A stretch of DNA of 36,714 nt, from the NCBI GenBank assembly GCA_964464435.1, contig CAYXGE010000007.1, forward strand, positions 1-36,714. Direction: 5' to 3'. Below, one piece after another: positions 8,574 through 16,577 of the stretch; position 1 is the first letter of the stretch; each line of letters begins with the position of its first letter. This stretch comes from CAYXGE01 sp964464435 (GTDB taxonomy: Bacteria; Pseudomonadota; Gammaproteobacteria; Burkholderiales; Methylophilaceae). Position numbers and translations under genes: made by a program. The notes under the pieces were generated by a model. The model ran no database searches, was not told the origin of the DNA, and was given only the letters and a program-made list of their open reading frames with translations.

Positions 8574-9494
8574 TTAGCTAGATAAAGTACGAATATGTGC
8601 CTCGGCAGCATCTGCTAGGGAGGGGAGGTGATAGCCACCTTCAAGTAGAGAGACAATACGATTTTGCGCATAACTTGCGGCTATGTCTTTTATAAATTGC
8701 GTGATCCAAATGTAATCCTCACGTATCAGTGCTAAATCTGCTAGCGGGTCTTCTGCATGCGCATCAAAGCCAGCCGAAACAAATAGCATTTGTGGTTTAA
8801 AGCGATCTAATGCGGGTTTGAACTCAAGTAGTACAGTTTCTTTAAACGATTTACCATCGGTTTTTGCAGGTAAGCCAACATTTATCATGCGGTCTGAGCG
8901 AGTATCCGCACCGCGATGCGGATAAAACGGGTGCTGAAAGCTAGAACATAGCATGACGCGAGGGTCATCTTTAAAAATGTCTTCGGTGCCATCACCGTGA
9001 TGCACATCAAAATCAATAATGGCAATGCGTTGAAGCTTATGGGCTTGCAATGCATGTGCAACCCCCACCGCAATATGGTTAAAAATACAAAAGCCTGCTG
9101 CGTGAGCTTTACCAGCGTGATGGCCGGGCGGTCGTACGCAACAAAAGGCATTATCTGCCTGTTTTTTAATGACTAAGTCGGTGGCTAAAACAGCCGCGCC
9201 AGAAGCATGTAAGCAGGCGGAAAGCGACATAGGACCCATTGCAGTATCAGGGTCTAAACGCACCAAACCAGCTTTTGGGGCAATTTGATGAATATGTTTG
9301 ACGTATTCAGGGGTGTGCACACGTTCTAGTTGTTTAATTGTTGCTACTGGTGCTTCATATTGCTTAAGCAGTGACATTAAACCAGTTGCTGATAATTTGT
9401 TTTGGATGGCGGTCACCCTTGCAGGCGATTCAGGATGTGAGCCATCCATCACATGCAGTAGCGTATCTGGGTGAGAAATAAGCGCAGTGTTCAT
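8574..9494 (-). CDS. Histone deacetylase-family metal-dependent deacylase
   Basis: Arginase/deacetylase-fold hydrolase of the bacterial class II HDAC-like group, which removes acetyl groups from acetylated lysines, polyamines or other amides. It has the active-site His pair H125-H126 (RPPGHHAGKAHAAGFC), zinc ligands D163 and H165 (DFDVHHGDGT) and D244 (SAGFDAH), and the EGGYHL motif near the C-terminus, 306 residues in all. The ATG at 9494 is preferred, with GGGAAG a few bases upstream; a TTG sits one codon earlier. It lies 19 bp after rsgA and 39 bp before queD. The natural substrate cannot be told from sequence. Confidence 0.93.
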   Translation of the reverse strand: MNTALISHPDTLLHVMDGSHPESPARVTAIQNKLSATGLMSLLKQYEAPVATIKQLERVHTPEYVKHIHQIAPKAGLVRLDPDTAMGPMSLSACLHASGAAVLATDLVIKKQADNAFCCVRPPGHHAGKAHAAGFCIFNHIAVGVAHALQAHKLQRIAIIDFDVHHGDGTEDIFKDDPRVMLCSSFQHPFYPHRGADTRSDRMINVGLPAKTDGKSFKETVLLEFKPALDRFKPQMLFVSAGFDAHAEDPLADLALIREDYIWITQFIKDIAASYAQNRIVSLLEGGYHLPSLADAAEAHIRTLSS

Positions 9495-9513
9495 CAACTT
9501 CCCAATTTGTTTA

Positions 9514-10416
9514 CTACTTAGCTAACTCTTTTGCCAAAGATTGAAAAATATCTAAACGATTTTGCGTAATGCGTCCTGCTTTAACTGCAGCTTGCAATGC
9601 GCAATCAGGTTCTTGCAGGTGCTTACAATCTTGAAAACGACATTTTCCTAAAAAAGGCTTAAATTCAATAAAGCATTGCTCAAGCTCATCTACTGAAAGC
9701 TGGTACAAGCCAAACTCTTGCATACCAGGGGAATCAATAATTTGGCTGTGAGCGTTTAGATGATATAAGTGGGCGGCTGTGGTGGTGTGCTTACCGCTAT
9801 CCAATACATTAGAAACTTCTTGGGTGCGCACATTCAGCTCTGGGATTAAGGCATTAATGATGGTGGATTTCCCCATGCCAGATTGTCCAACCAATACGCT
9901 AGTGTTGCCATCAAGCCATGCTTTGAGTGGGGCAATATCTTGCTTGGCAGAAAGCTTGAGTACGTTGTAGCCTAATGCAATATAGGTATCTAGCAATTTA
10001 AAAGCATCATCATTATGCGGTAAATCGCATTTGTTGAGCACAATAAGCACCTTGATGCCAGCCGCTTCAGCCGCGACAATACAACGATTGAGCAAGCCTT
10101 CATAGATGCTGGGGGAGGTTGCCAATACAATAACAACCTGAGTGACATTAGCGGCTAGTAATTTACTTTTATAGGCGTTACTTCGAAATAGCAAAGTTTT
10201 GCGAGGTTGCAACTGTTCAACAACGCCTTCAAGATGGTCGGTCAGTTGAATGCTGACAAAGTCGCCACAAGCCAAATCTGTTTTTTTGCCACGTGTCACG
10301 CAGCTCACTTGGCGTTTGTCTGCAAGCTCAACAAGGTAGCGTTTGCCATATGCGGCAATCACCTGGCCATGGGCTAAGTCTGAGTGCAAAGAGCTATTAT
10401 TGCTTTGAGAAGACAA
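9514..10416 (-). CDS. rsgA: Small ribosomal subunit biogenesis GTPase RsgA
   Basis: Circularly permuted GTPase that helps late 30S maturation. The order is OB fold (about 15-80), then G4 NKCD (128-131), G1 GQSGMGKS (177-184), G3 DSPG (228-231), and a C-terminal zinc knuckle C259, C264, H266, C272. Length is about 300, as usual. The start is unusual: the in-frame codon just upstream is the TAA of the cytochrome gene, and no in-frame ATG is near, so translation must begin at the TTG directly after that TAA (10416) or at a TTG/GTG further in. This implies termination-reinitiation coupling with the cytochrome gene. Confidence 0.95.
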   Translation of the reverse strand: MSSQSNNSSLHSDLAHGQVIAAYGKRYLVELADKRQVSCVTRGKKTDLACGDFVSIQLTDHLEGVVEQLQPRKTLLFRSNAYKSKLLAANVTQVVIVLATSPSIYEGLLNRCIVAAEAAGIKVLIVLNKCDLPHNDDAFKLLDTYIALGYNVLKLSAKQDIAPLKAWLDGNTSVLVGQSGMGKSTIINALIPELNVRTQEVSNVLDSGKHTTTAAHLYHLNAHSQIIDSPGMQEFGLYQLSVDELEQCFIEFKPFLGKCRFQDCKHLQEPDCALQAAVKAGRITQNRLDIFQSLAKELAK

Positions 10417-10731
10417 TTATTCAGTGAATTTGTAATAGCTTTGGTTGAGATAGCGTGCGACATTAATTTCGTCATCATCAAACCATTGCAAATTTAGATT
10501 AGTATTGCAGGCACGCACTTGTGTAAGTAGGGCTGAGGCATTATGCACTTTACGGTCTTTACGCAGATAGATACTTGCGCCATCTCCGTTATCATCAAAG
10601 CGCGTAGCGTGACATGAGATACACTGCTTTTCGACAAGTTGTTTACCCAAAGCGGTATCTGCTGTTGAAAATGGTTCAGCCCACACGGGGTGGGCTGATA
10701 AAACAAAAAATAATAAATTTATAAATTTCAA
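10417..10731 (-). CDS. Small periplasmic cytochrome c with no methionine ligand
   Basis: Exported class I-like cytochrome c of 104 residues. Signal peptide about 1-18 (cleavage after VWA), then one heme site C37-I-S-C40-H41. The mature chain has no methionine at all, so the usual His/Met coordination is impossible. H63 or an Asn/Lys side chain might be the sixth ligand, or the site is open. C75 precedes an Asn (ACNTNLN), and the C-terminus has the common helix motif DDEINVARYLNQSYY. The gene sits between the Ste24-type protease (49 bp) and rsgA (stop and start codons abut). Redox partner unknown. Confidence 0.85.
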   Translation of the reverse strand: MKFINLLFFVLSAHPVWAEPFSTADTALGKQLVEKQCISCHATRFDDNGDGASIYLRKDRKVHNASALLTQVRACNTNLNLQWFDDDEINVARYLNQSYYKFTE

Positions 10732-10780
10732 ATGTTTAAATAATAAAATTAAAGTTAAGTATTAGATTTTAATTTTAAAA

Positions 10781-12031
10781 CTAAGCGCCGAATTTCGCCA
10801 GCTTTTCTATACGTATTGATGCTGGCGGATGCGAGTCATAAAATGCTGAGTGTAACGGGTCTGGCGTGAGTGTGGAAGCGTTATCACGATATAACTTAAC
10901 CAAGGCATCTACTAGGTGACGCGCACTTGAATGTGTTGCCGCATAATGATCTGCTTCAAACTCATTGGTACGAGAGTAGCTCGCTAAAATTGGTTTAAGC
11001 ACAAACATAAATACAGGAATCACAAACATAAATAACAGCAATGCCATGTAATTGCTTGCAGTTGAAACGCCCAAGCCATTGTAGAACCATGGCTGTTGTT
11101 GTAACCAGCCTAATAAAGCTAAGCCTAGAAAACTTAATACAAACATCATCACAATACGTTTGATAACGTGCTTGTGCTTAAAGTGACCAAGTTCATGCGC
11201 CAACACTGCTTCAATTTCATCTGCATTTAAACGTTCTAATAAGGTGTCAAAGAATACCACGCGCTTGGCAGCACCAAACCCAGTAAAGTAGGCATTGCCA
11301 TGACTGCTTCTAGACGATCCATCCATCACAAACAAGCCTTGAGATTGAAAACCACATTTATTTAATAACGATTCAATACGTGATTTAAGCTCCAAATCAG
11401 CTAAAGGAGAAAACTTATTAAACATGGGTGCTATCCAAGTGGGATAGATGGCTAACATGAGTAAATTAAATGCGCTCCAAACTAACCATAAGTAGAACCA
11501 CCAATAAGTGCCGGCACCTTGCATTAACCATAATGCGGCAAATAATAACGGCGCACCCATCGCCAAACCCAACAGACTATGTTTGACCATATCACTAAAA
11601 AACATTTGGCGTGTCATTTTGTTAAAACCAAAGCGCTCGTCCACAGTGAAGGTTTTGTAATAATCAAACGGAATGTCAAATAAGCTGTTGATAAAAAAAG
11701 CAACGGCAATCACCAATGCCCCTCTAAGAATATCTTGCTCAGGCATCCAGCTGCGCCCGATGGTATCAAGCCAGTCTAGCCCGCCGCCTAGGGTAAACAC
11801 GAGTAAAACCACCATACCTACTAATACCTCTAATAGGCCTAAATTGGTTTTTGCCACAGAGTAATCAGCAGCTTTCTGATGTGCTTCGAGGCTAATATTG
11901 GCGCTAAATGCCGCTGGCACTTGGTTGCGGTGTTGCAAGATATGCCTGATATGGCGCTTGCCTAGCCATAGACGCGTAGCGCTAGATAAAATGAGAACGA
12001 CGATAAAAATTGTACTAAGTGTTGAGGTCAT
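10781..12031 (-). CDS. M48-family membrane metalloprotease, Ste24/CAAX protease 1 type
   Basis: Multi-spanning zinc protease of 416 residues with the HELGH site at 279-283 and the later glutamate ligand in NEFEADHYA (E357). At least six hydrophobic segments are visible (start at about 5, 65, 103, 155, 180, 297, 330). The Ste24-like N-terminal part (FDIPFDYYKTFTVDERFGFN, about 118-137) separates it from the shorter HtpX. In bacteria the prenylation substrate is absent, so it probably acts in membrane-protein quality control; that is inference. It is the first gene of the run leading to queD and diverges from orn across about 97-109 bp. Confidence 0.92.
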   Translation of the reverse strand: MTSTLSTIFIVVLILSSATRLWLGKRHIRHILQHRNQVPAAFSANISLEAHQKAADYSVAKTNLGLLEVLVGMVVLLVFTLGGGLDWLDTIGRSWMPEQDILRGALVIAVAFFINSLFDIPFDYYKTFTVDERFGFNKMTRQMFFSDMVKHSLLGLAMGAPLLFAALWLMQGAGTYWWFYLWLVWSAFNLLMLAIYPTWIAPMFNKFSPLADLELKSRIESLLNKCGFQSQGLFVMDGSSRSSHGNAYFTGFGAAKRVVFFDTLLERLNADEIEAVLAHELGHFKHKHVIKRIVMMFVLSFLGLALLGWLQQQPWFYNGLGVSTASNYMALLLFMFVIPVFMFVLKPILASYSRTNEFEADHYAATHSSARHLVDALVKLYRDNASTLTPDPLHSAFYDSHPPASIRIEKLAKFGA

Positions 12032-12140
12032 ATGCTTTAATTTCGGTTAAACTTGTTACATTATAGAATCAACCGACCTGCTAAGGTTCAGTATTCTATT
12101 AATATTACGCAATATTTAGTAAATTTTAATGGAAATCATG

Positions 12141-12689
12141 ATGGCAATAAATAATGACAATCTCATTTGGATAGATATGGAAATGAGTGGTCTTCTGCCA
12201 GATTCTGACCGCATTTTAGAATTAGCAGCCGTGGTAACAGACCCAGAACTTAATGTTTTGGGTGAGTCACCTGTGATGGTAATTCATCAGTCTGATGCTG
12301 TGTTAGATGGCATGGATGCATGGAATAAGGGCACGCATGGTCGTTCGGGATTGATTGATAAAGTCAAAGCGTCAACATTAGATGAGAATGCCGCTTCAGC
12401 TATGATGATTGATTTTTTAAAAGAATATGTGCCTGCTGGTAAGTCACCGATGTGCGGTAACTCTATTTGCCAAGATAGACGGTTTATGGCGCGTTACATG
12501 CCTGAGCTAGAGAACTTCTTTCATTATAGAAACTTAGATGTCAGTGTGTTTAAGGAGCTGTCACGTCGCTGGAAACCTGCAGTGTACGCAGGTTTTAAAA
12601 AAGCCAGCAGGCATGAAGCGTTAGCTGATATTTATGAGTCTATTGATGAGCTTAAATACTACAAAGATCATTTCATTAAGCTGGATTAG
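12141..12689 (+). CDS. orn: Oligoribonuclease
   Basis: DEDDh 3'-5' exonuclease that finishes RNA decay by cleaving di- and oligonucleotides, including the pGpG produced by cyclic-di-GMP phosphodiesterases. Motifs: IWIDMEMSGL (first two acidic residues), GNSICQDRRFMARYMPEL, and KKASRHEALADIYESIDELKYY with the terminal His/Asp. I take the ATG at 12141 because GGAA lies six bases upstream and it aligns with the usual N-terminus; ATGs at 12129 and 12138 are alternatives. Monocistronic and divergent from the Ste24-type gene. Confidence 0.96.
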   Translation: MAINNDNLIWIDMEMSGLLPDSDRILELAAVVTDPELNVLGESPVMVIHQSDAVLDGMDAWNKGTHGRSGLIDKVKASTLDENAASAMMIDFLKEYVPAGKSPMCGNSICQDRRFMARYMPELENFFHYRNLDVSVFKELSRRWKPAVYAGFKKASRHEALADIYESIDELKYYKDHFIKLD

Positions 12690-12723
12690 CGTTCAGTACC
12701 TGCAGAATTCAAACATTTAAGGT

Positions 12724-12755
12724 AAAAAAATGGGTACGTACATTTAAACGTACCC
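12724..12755 (-). terminator. Rho-independent terminator for glgA
   Basis: Perfect 8-bp inverted repeat GGGTACGT (12732-12739) and ACGTACCC (12748-12755) with an 8-base loop. On the minus strand the stem is followed by ATTTTTTT, so it ends transcripts from glgA, about 70 bases after its stop. There is no T run on the plus side, so it is not a good terminator for orn. Confidence 0.8.
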
Positions 12756-12821
12756 CTTATGGAGGAGAGTTAGCTTCTGGAGAAAGCTCACTTAAATCAA
12801 AGCATTAAATGTGCCAATTTG

Positions 12822-14288
12822 TTAGCTTTTTAACATATCGGTATATAAATCGATATAAGCGTTGGCGCTTTTATCCCACCCAAGGTTGAGTTGCATGCCT
12901 TGGCGCTGAATTTGTTGCCATGTGGCTTTATCATGGTAATACGTGAGCGCTTTTTTTATGGTAGAAAATAACTGATCGGTATTCGCCGCTTTCATCACAA
13001 AGCCATTGGCAGTGTGGTCAGCAAGCGTGCTTGCTTTAGTGTCAGTGACGGAATCCGCTAATCCACCCGTATTGTTGACTAAAGGCGGGGTACCATAACG
13101 TAAACCATACATTTGATTTAGCCCGCATGGCTCAAAACGCGAGGGCATAATAAACAAATCTACCCCAGACATCATGCGGTGCGATAACGGTTCGTTATAG
13201 CCTATGGTCACACTTACTTGCTTTGGATATTGTTGTGCTAGCGCCTTAAATTGGTCTTCTAAGAGGTATTCGCCACTGCCTAGTACTGCAATCTGACAGC
13301 CTTCATTCATTAAGGCATCGGCAATTTGCGGAAGTAAATCCAGACCTTTTTGATGGGTTAGCCTACTGACAACACCTAATAAAGGGGCGTCACTTACTGC
13401 TAAGCCTAACTCTTGCTGTAGCGCATATTTGACTTCTACTTTTTTGTCTAAGCTGGTGGCATCATAGGTAGTAGGAAGATGCGGATCACTAGCTGGATTC
13501 CATTCATCTGTATCTAATCCATTTAAGATGCCTACCAAATCTTGGCTACGATCTCTGAGCAAACCTTGCATGCCAAAGCCAAAGTTTTCGGTTTGAATTT
13601 CTTTAGCGTACGTGGGGCTTACTGTGGTGAGCTTATTGGCAAAGAAAATGCCTGCTTTTAGAAATGAAAGTTGGCCGTAAAATTCTAAACCATTAATTTG
13701 ATAACTTTCATCAGGAAAACCTAAACCATGTAGCCAGCCTGGCGCATAATTTCCCTGAAATGCCATATTGTGTAGCGTTAGTACCGTTTTTACTTGGTTT
13801 TTAATGGTGCGTCCTGCACCCATGTAGTGCAAATAGGCGGGTGTCAGTGCACTTTGCCAATCATTGCAATGGATAATATCGGGTACCCAATCTTTGAGTG
13901 GCGATTCAATAGTAGTGAGTAAGGCTGCTACGCGAGAAAGTGCGGCAAATCTTGAAGGATTATCTAACCACTCTTGGCCTTGGCTATCAACATAGGGGCC
14001 ACCCTCACGCTCATACAACTCTGGGCTTCTAATCGCTATCACAGACACTTGGCTATCAGGCATTTCGCCCATGAGCAACTCAACATTTGTTAAATTCGGT
14101 AGGGCATGTAAACTACCAATCCGACGCATGTTTTTAACTTGATTGAGCACGGCAGGGTAACCAGGAATCAGTATTTTGATATTGATTCCTTTGGTTTGTA
14201 AGGCACTCGGCAGTGCGCCACTAACATCGGCAAGGCCGCCAGTTTTGATAAGCGGATAAGCTTCAGAAGTTACAAATAATACATTCAC
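12822..14288 (-). CDS. glgA: Glycogen synthase (ADP-glucose), GlgA
   Basis: GT5 glycosyltransferase that extends alpha-1,4-glucan from ADP-glucose. The start is taken as GTG at 14288, which gives the usual beginning VNVLFVTSEAYPLIKTGGLADV split as (M/V)NVLFVTSEAYP and KTGGLADV (ADP-glucose-binding motif), with GGA six bases upstream. An ATG at 14327 would add 13 atypical residues. Further marks are LTLHNMAFQGNY, VSRLTHQKGLDL, PSRFEPCGLNQMYGLRYGT and NNTGGLADSV. About 488 residues. No other glycogen gene is adjacent. A clear hairpin terminator follows the stop. Confidence 0.95.
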   Translation of the reverse strand: MNVLFVTSEAYPLIKTGGLADVSGALPSALQTKGINIKILIPGYPAVLNQVKNMRRIGSLHALPNLTNVELLMGEMPDSQVSVIAIRSPELYEREGGPYVDSQGQEWLDNPSRFAALSRVAALLTTIESPLKDWVPDIIHCNDWQSALTPAYLHYMGAGRTIKNQVKTVLTLHNMAFQGNYAPGWLHGLGFPDESYQINGLEFYGQLSFLKAGIFFANKLTTVSPTYAKEIQTENFGFGMQGLLRDRSQDLVGILNGLDTDEWNPASDPHLPTTYDATSLDKKVEVKYALQQELGLAVSDAPLLGVVSRLTHQKGLDLLPQIADALMNEGCQIAVLGSGEYLLEDQFKALAQQYPKQVSVTIGYNEPLSHRMMSGVDLFIMPSRFEPCGLNQMYGLRYGTPPLVNNTGGLADSVTDTKASTLADHTANGFVMKAANTDQLFSTIKKALTYYHDKATWQQIQRQGMQLNLGWDKSANAYIDLYTDMLKS

Positions 14289-14374
14289 AAAAAATCCAAC
14301 GTTGAATAAGCAAGATAAGTGCATCATACTAATGCCTAACTAGGGTATCAGGCAATAAGAAAGGCAAGGTTTAT

Positions 14375-14758
14375 ATGCATGGTATGGGGTTTTTAATGGT
14401 AGGGCTGGGCGCCGTATTGGGTGCATGGTCAAGATGGTTGCTCGGTGTATCACTTAACCATATGTGGATAAGCTTGCCATTGGGGACATTAATTGCAAAT
14501 TTGGTGGGCGGTTATCTTATCGGGTTGGTGTTGGGTTTGGTGCAAGCTGGGCTGAGCTTAACTCCAGAAGTTAAATTGCTCATTATGACAGGCTTTTTGG
14601 GCGGATTAACCACATTTTCAACGTTTTCTGCAGAAGCAACGGAATTGTTGATGAAAGGGCAGTGGGGCTTAGGTTTGGTGCATATTGCTGTGCATCTTAT
14701 GGGCTCTTTGTTGTTAACTATACTTGGAATCTACAGCGCCCGATTAATAATTAATTAA
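14375..14758 (+). CDS. crcB: Fluoride channel CrcB/FluC
   Basis: Small dual-topology fluoride export channel of 127 residues with four hydrophobic helices. The family motif GFLGGLTTFSTFS (about 73-85) with the Phe-box and the early GAVLGAWSRW are both present. AAGG sits five bases before the ATG. I looked for a fluoride riboswitch in the 86 bp before the start and saw none. It diverges from glgA. Confidence 0.95.
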   Translation: MHGMGFLMVGLGAVLGAWSRWLLGVSLNHMWISLPLGTLIANLVGGYLIGLVLGLVQAGLSLTPEVKLLIMTGFLGGLTTFSTFSAEATELLMKGQWGLGLVHIAVHLMGSLLLTILGIYSARLIIN

Positions 14759-14869
14759 TATTTATCAAAGTGTTGTAAAGACTATATTAAGTATTGGTCT
14801 TTATAAATTGAATTTTTAAGTGTTTCCATAGTCTATAGGCTGGTAAATAATTAATTGCCAATCTACAAG

Positions 14870-14897
14870 CTAGTTCATGTAGCCTAGTTCATATGGC
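14870..14897. repeat. Tandem 14-bp direct repeat, two copies
   Basis: CTAGTTCATGTAGC (14870-14883) is directly followed by CTAGTTCATATGGC (14884-14897), 12 of 14 bases identical. It lies about 70 bases upstream of the rpsF -35 box. A role as a regulator-binding site is possible but unsupported. Confidence 0.6.
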
Positions 14898-14968
14898 TAA
14901 GATAAATAGTTTTTACTTGTGCTTATTTGTAAATTCTTACAGAACAAAGCGTTAAAATTCAATATGAC

Positions 14969-14998
14969 TTGTACGTTACAGCGTTTCTAGGCTATAAT
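14969..14998 (+). promoter_or_regulatory. Sigma-70 promoter of the rpsF-priB-rpsR-rplI operon
   Basis: TTGTAC (14969-14974), an 18-base spacer and a perfect TATAAT (14993-14998). Transcription would start near 15005, followed by a 60-base leader and then the AAGGAG of rpsF. Confidence 0.7.
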
Positions 14999-15065
14999 GC
15001 GCGGTCTTTACCTTACCTCATTACGCATCGCATCGTAAGAGGTTACTAATCCACAAGGAGAAAAC

Positions 15066-15443
15066 ATGCGACATTATGAAATAGTCTTTATCGTCCATCC
15101 GGACCAAAGCGAGCAAGTGCCAGCGATGATTGAACGTTATCGCACTCTGGTAACTTCTAATGGAGGTGTAATGCACCGCCTAGAAGACTGGGGTCGTCGT
15201 CAGTTGGCATACCCAATCCAAAAAATTCACAAAGCCCACTATGTGTTAATGAACATTGAATGTAGCCAAGCGGTATTAGAAGAGCTTGAGCTAGCATTTA
15301 AGTTTAACGATGCAGTATTGCGCCATCTCACCATGGCAACCAAGCAAGCAGTGGTAGCGGCTTCACCTATGATGAAAGAAGAGAAATCTAAATCAGTATT
15401 AGGTAAAGAAGAAGCCACAGGTTCTGAAGAAGTCGCTTCTTAA
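15066..15443 (+). CDS. rpsF: 30S ribosomal protein S6
   Basis: Small-subunit protein that pairs with S18. Opens MRHYEIVFIVHPDQSEQVP and has DWGRRQLAYPIQKIHKAHYV at about 41-60, both family signatures. The C-terminal 25 residues are Lys/Glu/Ser-rich, an extension typical of S6. First gene of the S6-PriB-S18-L9 operon, with AAGGAG upstream. Confidence 0.98.
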   Translation: MRHYEIVFIVHPDQSEQVPAMIERYRTLVTSNGGVMHRLEDWGRRQLAYPIQKIHKAHYVLMNIECSQAVLEELELAFKFNDAVLRHLTMATKQAVVAASPMMKEEKSKSVLGKEEATGSEEVAS

Positions 15444-15454
15444 GATAGGCTTAA

Positions 15455-15769
15455 TTGGATTTTAATACGCTGGTGACCAATCAGTTGGTCATAGTAGGCG
15501 AAGTAGTTGATTTAGAAACGCTTCGATACACACCAGCAGGGATACCGTTGTTACGTTTTAAATTGCGTCATATGTCAGAACAAATAGAAGCTGACAGCAA
15601 ACGCAAAGTTGGTTGTGAAATTACTGTTGTTGCATTGGGGAAAGTCGCAACACAGGCACAAAAGCTGACCAACGGCACACAGGTTAAAGTATTGGGTTTT
15701 CTCAATAAACTAAGTGCCAAAAGTACACAACTGGTTTTACATATGAATACATTGGAAATTAAAGAATAA
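15455..15769 (+). CDS. priB: Primosomal replication protein N (PriB)
   Basis: Single OB-fold protein that binds single-stranded DNA and helps PriA restart stalled forks. The 104-residue sequence has the beginning NTLVTNQLVIVGEVV, the core TPAGIPLLRFKLRHMSEQ and the end STQLVLHMNTLEIKE. No ATG is available; the TTG at 15455 is used, with AGG five bases upstream. Position between rpsF and rpsR is the conserved gamma/betaproteobacterial location. Confidence 0.93.
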   Translation: MDFNTLVTNQLVIVGEVVDLETLRYTPAGIPLLRFKLRHMSEQIEADSKRKVGCEITVVALGKVATQAQKLTNGTQVKVLGFLNKLSAKSTQLVLHMNTLEIKE

Positions 15770-15781
15770 AGGAATACCAAC

Positions 15782-16012
15782 ATGGCACGTGATATGTTTA
15801 AACGCCGCCGCTACTGCCGTTTTAGCGCAGAGGGCATTAAAGAAGTTGATTATAAAGATGTAGATTTGCTCAAAGATTTTATTTCAGAAAACGGTAAAAT
15901 TATTCCAGCACGCATCACCGGTACTAAAGCCAAATACCAACGCCAACTTACAGCTGCTGTAAAGAGAGCGCGTTTCTTGTCTTTGTTACCATACACTGAC
16001 AAGCACCAATAA
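15782..16012 (+). CDS. rpsR: 30S ribosomal protein S18
   Basis: 76-residue small-subunit protein, with FKRRRYCRFSAEGIKEVDYK at the start, ITGTKAKYQRQL in the middle and RARFLSLLPY near the end, all S18 signatures. The single Cys shows it is not the four-cysteine zinc form. It starts 12 bp after priB, and rplI follows after 10 bp. Confidence 0.98.
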   Translation: MARDMFKRRRYCRFSAEGIKEVDYKDVDLLKDFISENGKIIPARITGTKAKYQRQLTAAVKRARFLSLLPYTDKHQ

Positions 16013-16022
16013 GGAGAAGACC

Positions 16023-16472
16023 ATGCAAGTAATTTTATTAGAAAAAGTGGCTAACCTTGGTAACTTGGGTGATATCGTCAAAGTAAAAGATGGCTATGGC
16101 CGTAACTTTTTGATTCCACAAAAGAAAGCAAAACGCGCAACGGACGCTAACAAAGCAGAATTTGCAGCAATGAAAGCTGAATTAGAGAAACAACAAGTGG
16201 CATTATTAACCTCAGCACAAAAACGTGGTGAAGCTTTAGCAGGTTATGTATTGCAAGTTACACAAAAAGCGGGTGTTGATGGCCGTTTATTTGGTTCTGT
16301 GACTAATACTGATATTGCAGAAGGTTTAACAGCTGCAGGTCATAAAGTGGCGAAAGCTGAAGTGCGTATGCCAAATGGTCCGTTAAAAACCATTGGTGAG
16401 CATCCTGTGAGCATTGCTTTACACCATGACGTTGTGGTGGATATTAATGTAACAGTCATTGCTGAAGCTTAA
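16023..16472 (+). CDS. rplI: 50S ribosomal protein L9
   Basis: 149-residue large-subunit protein. It opens MQVILLEKVANLGNLGDIV with VKDGYGRNFLIPQKKA, then a long helix and a C-terminal domain with DGRLFGSVTNTDIA. GGAGA lies before the start. Last gene of the operon, followed 20 bp later by a strong terminator. Confidence 0.98.
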   Translation: MQVILLEKVANLGNLGDIVKVKDGYGRNFLIPQKKAKRATDANKAEFAAMKAELEKQQVALLTSAQKRGEALAGYVLQVTQKAGVDGRLFGSVTNTDIAEGLTAAGHKVAKAEVRMPNGPLKTIGEHPVSIALHHDVVVDINVTVIAEA

Positions 16473-16491
16473 TTAGTAAGTTTTTTCAGTG

Positions 16492-16517
16492 AAAAAGGCT
16501 GCTTTCGCAGCCTTTTT
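16492..16517 (+). terminator. Rho-independent terminator after rplI
   Basis: Perfect 11-bp stem (AAAAAGGCTGC, loop TTTC, GCAGCCTTTTT) with its own T run. It separates the ribosomal operon from dnaB. Confidence 0.93.
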
Positions 16518-16542
16518 TATTGCCAATTTTTTACAGTATTTT

Positions 16543-16570
16543 TTTCCAAAAACCATATCAGCGTTATAAT
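16543..16570 (+). promoter_or_regulatory. Promoter immediately before dnaB
   Basis: TTTCCA (16543-16548), a 16-base spacer and a perfect TATAAT (16565-16570). Only seven bases separate the -10 box from the dnaB ATG at 16578, so transcription would begin at or within a base or two of the start codon. Confidence 0.5.
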
Positions 16571-16577
16571 CATTACT

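Larger units (their letters stand above)
14759..15065. other. Intergenic leader region before the rpsF operon
   Basis: About 307 bases without a gene. It contains a weak hairpin after crcB (arms TAAAGAC at 14776-14782 and GTCTTTA at 14797-14803), a short tandem repeat, the rpsF promoter and a leader of about 60 bases ending in a strong ribosome-binding site AAGGAG before rpsF. No RNA gene is recognisable. Confidence 0.7.

Noticed and set aside
14289..14374. Fluoride riboswitch before crcB
   Set aside because: I could not find the conserved GGNGATGG-type core or the pseudoknot partner in the 86 bases before the start.
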